From Phycicoccus avicenniae_A (GTDB lineage Bacteria > Actinomycetota > Actinomycetes > Actinomycetales > Dermatophilaceae): 64,000 nucleotides of DNA. This document shows positions 63,208 through 64,000 of the stretch, in pieces. The position numbers and the translations under genes are program-made. Where the stretch lies: NCBI RefSeq assembly GCF_050496545.1, contig NZ_JBNVZV010000001.1, forward strand, positions 62,001-126,000, given 5' to 3'. The number at the start of each line of letters is the position of its first letter. Position 1 is the first letter of the stretch. The notes under the pieces are model-generated. The model did not search any database, was not told the DNA's origin, and saw nothing but the letters and a program-made list of their open reading frames with translations.

Positions 63208-63546
63208 TCAGTCGTCCTCGTCGTCGTAGTCGTCGTCGAGCCCGGAGTAGATCCGGCTCCCGTCGCCGTCCTCGTCGTCGTGGTCGCCCAGGCCCTCGTC
63301 GGAGCCGTTCGCGGGCTCGTCACCGTCCTCGTCGTCGTCCTCGTCGTCGGTGTAGAGGTCGAGCGGGGTCATCTCGCCGTAGGCGTCGTAGAGCGCGCCG
63401 TCGTACTCCTCGAAGGCATCAGCGAGGTCCTCGTACGCGGCGACGACCGCCGGGTCCTCCTCCCCGCGGCGCGTGCTGCTCACCTCGAGGTGCCGCTCGA
63501 AAGCGGTGACGAGCCGGGCGAGGGCGGCACGCGGGTCAGCGGTCAT
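63208..63546 (-). CDS. Acidic small protein of unknown function
   Basis: This 112-residue protein has a helical N-terminal half (ALARLVTAFERHLEVSSTRR, then VVAAYEDLADAFEEYDGALY). The C-terminal half is dominated by aspartate, glutamate and glycine (TDDEDDDEDGDEP, ending DDDYDDEDD). Similar proteins in actinobacteria have been labelled primosomal protein without evidence. TACGGT (63554-63559, minus strand) is seven bases before the ATG. It may bind metal or a basic partner. It is divergent from the DUF5703 gene. Confidence 0.75.
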   Translation of the reverse strand: MTADPRAALARLVTAFERHLEVSSTRRGEEDPAVVAAYEDLADAFEEYDGALYDAYGEMTPLDLYTDDEDDDEDGDEPANGSDEGLGDHDDEDGDGSRIYSGLDDDYDDEDD

Positions 63547-63583
63547 GGCTCGAACCGTACCGGTCCTTGGGCAGAATGTGTCA

Positions 63584-63775
63584 GTGGCCGACTACGAGTA
63601 CCTCGTCCTGAGCTTCGGGCGCGACGTCCGGCGCCAGGACATCCGCCGCACCCTCACCGAGCACGCCGAGTACGGGCACTGGGAGCTCGCACGCACCCGC
63701 ACCTACGTCGGCGGGCTCACCCGGACCTGGCTGCGCCGCCGCATCATCCGCGCCCGACGCACCATCGGCGCCTGA
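63584..63775 (+). CDS. DUF5703 family small protein
   Basis: This 63-residue protein (ADYEYLVLSFGRDVRRQDIR, then YGHWELARTRTYVGG and an arginine-rich end WLRRRIIRARR) is of the DUF5703 type that is conserved in actinobacteria. CAGAAT (63572-63577) lies six bases before the GTG start, so it is probably leaderless. The basic C-terminus and the neighbouring acidic protein might interact, but this is only a guess from charge. Confidence 0.75.
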   Translation: MADYEYLVLSFGRDVRRQDIRRTLTEHAEYGHWELARTRTYVGGLTRTWLRRRIIRARRTIGA

Positions 63776-63787
63776 GGCCGCTGCGGC

Positions 63788-64000
63788 TCAGCAGGTCTCG
63801 ACGAGACGCCCGAGCACCCGCGCGCCGAAGCGCAGCGACTCGGTGGGCACCCGCTCGTCGATGCCGTGGAACATCGGCGCGAAGTCGAGGTCGGCCGGCA
63901 GCCGCAGCGGCGCGAACCCGTAGCCGGTGATGCCGAGCAGCGAGAGCGCCTTGTTGTCGGTGCCGCCGGACAGGCAGTAGGGCAGCACCTCGGCCTCCGG
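63788..64000 (-). CDS. M20 family metallopeptidase, C-terminal part only
   Basis: The last 70 codons of a gene that starts beyond the right edge. GGTDNKALSLLGITGYGFAP and FHGIDERVPTESLRFGARVL are the end of M20/M25/M40 peptidases or deacylases, with the C-terminal metal-ligand histidine in MFHGIDERV. The catalytic aspartates and the rest of the metal site are outside the window. The stop is 12 bases from the convergent DUF5703 gene. Confidence 0.85.
   Translation of the reverse strand, partial: PEAEVLPYCLSGGTDNKALSLLGITGYGFAPLRLPADLDFAPMFHGIDERVPTESLRFGARVLGRLVETC

Overview
This window is from a high-GC actinomycete. The backbone has the gene order of the Mycobacterium tuberculosis Rv2090-Rv2136c region: 5'-3' exonuclease, helY, tatC/tatA, pafC/pafB, pafA, prcA/prcB, pup, dop, mpa, trmI, recB-like, metH, PAC2, mshC, DUF3090, histidine phosphatase, uppP. 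Mycothiol synthesis (mshC), a Pup-proteasome, 13E12/DUF222 genes and four F420-type oxidoreductases fit the same assignment. The proteasome plus the mixture of neighbours suggests a Micrococcales such as an Intrasporangiaceae member, but that is inference. No rRNA, tRNA, CRISPR array or insertion sequence was seen. The longest stretch without a gene is 287 bases (4921-5207).

Layout. 1-10.2 kb: a lysine 2,3-/5,6-aminomutase pathway (kamE partial, kamD, kdd, kamA), split by about 5.5 kb holding a secreted M15-like protein, a GNAT, a frameshifted 13E12 HNH gene, a small membrane protein, an amidohydrolase and an F420-type protein. 10.2-14.7 kb: ybaK, a divergent XRE-cupin regulator/flavoprotein pair with a clear operator, lrp-dinB, an F420-type protein and an exonuclease. 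14.7-29.3 kb: helY, lipid kinase, tatC, tatA, pafC, pafB, DUF3866, two FKBPs, then dop-pup-prcB-prcA-pafA. 29.3-35.7 kb: a mainly plus-strand block between dop and mpa (hydrolase, prs paralogue, DUF3054, two Tat-type M15 peptidoglycan enzymes, LLM enzyme, psd-like). 35.7-46.3 kb: mpa, trmI, M50 protease, metH, lipoprotein, recB-like, HAD, PAC2. 46.4-49.5 kb: a four-gene coupled operon with an Lgt-like membrane protein, a tetraether-synthase-type radical SAM protein and two small membrane proteins. 49.5-58.4 kb: mshC, SCO1664-like, DUF3090, a CbiMNQO metal importer, phosphatase, corA, uppP, LLM enzyme. 58.5-64 kb: a second frameshifted 13E12 gene, MerR-VOC, VOC, methyltransferase, aldo/keto reductase, two small proteins and a partial M20 peptidase.

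How the genes work together. Dop deamidates Pup, PafA ligates it to substrates, Mpa unfolds them and PrcAB degrades them. PafB/PafC are the DNA-damage activator of mycobacteria, and a near-consensus PafBC promoter sits before the second 13E12 gene, while a LexA-like box sits before the first. TatA/TatC lie in the same window as two putative Tat substrates. Three cobalamin-dependent functions (KamDE, MetH) and a cobalt/nickel importer occur together, but the importer carries a Nur-like operator.

Expression. About thirty genes have a TANNNT-like -10 box 5-8 bases before the start codon, which predicts leaderless mRNAs and settles several starts. Most other junctions are 4-base GTGA/ATGA overlaps. 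The strongest candidate for an undescribed system is the Lgt-like/radical SAM operon at 46357-49467.
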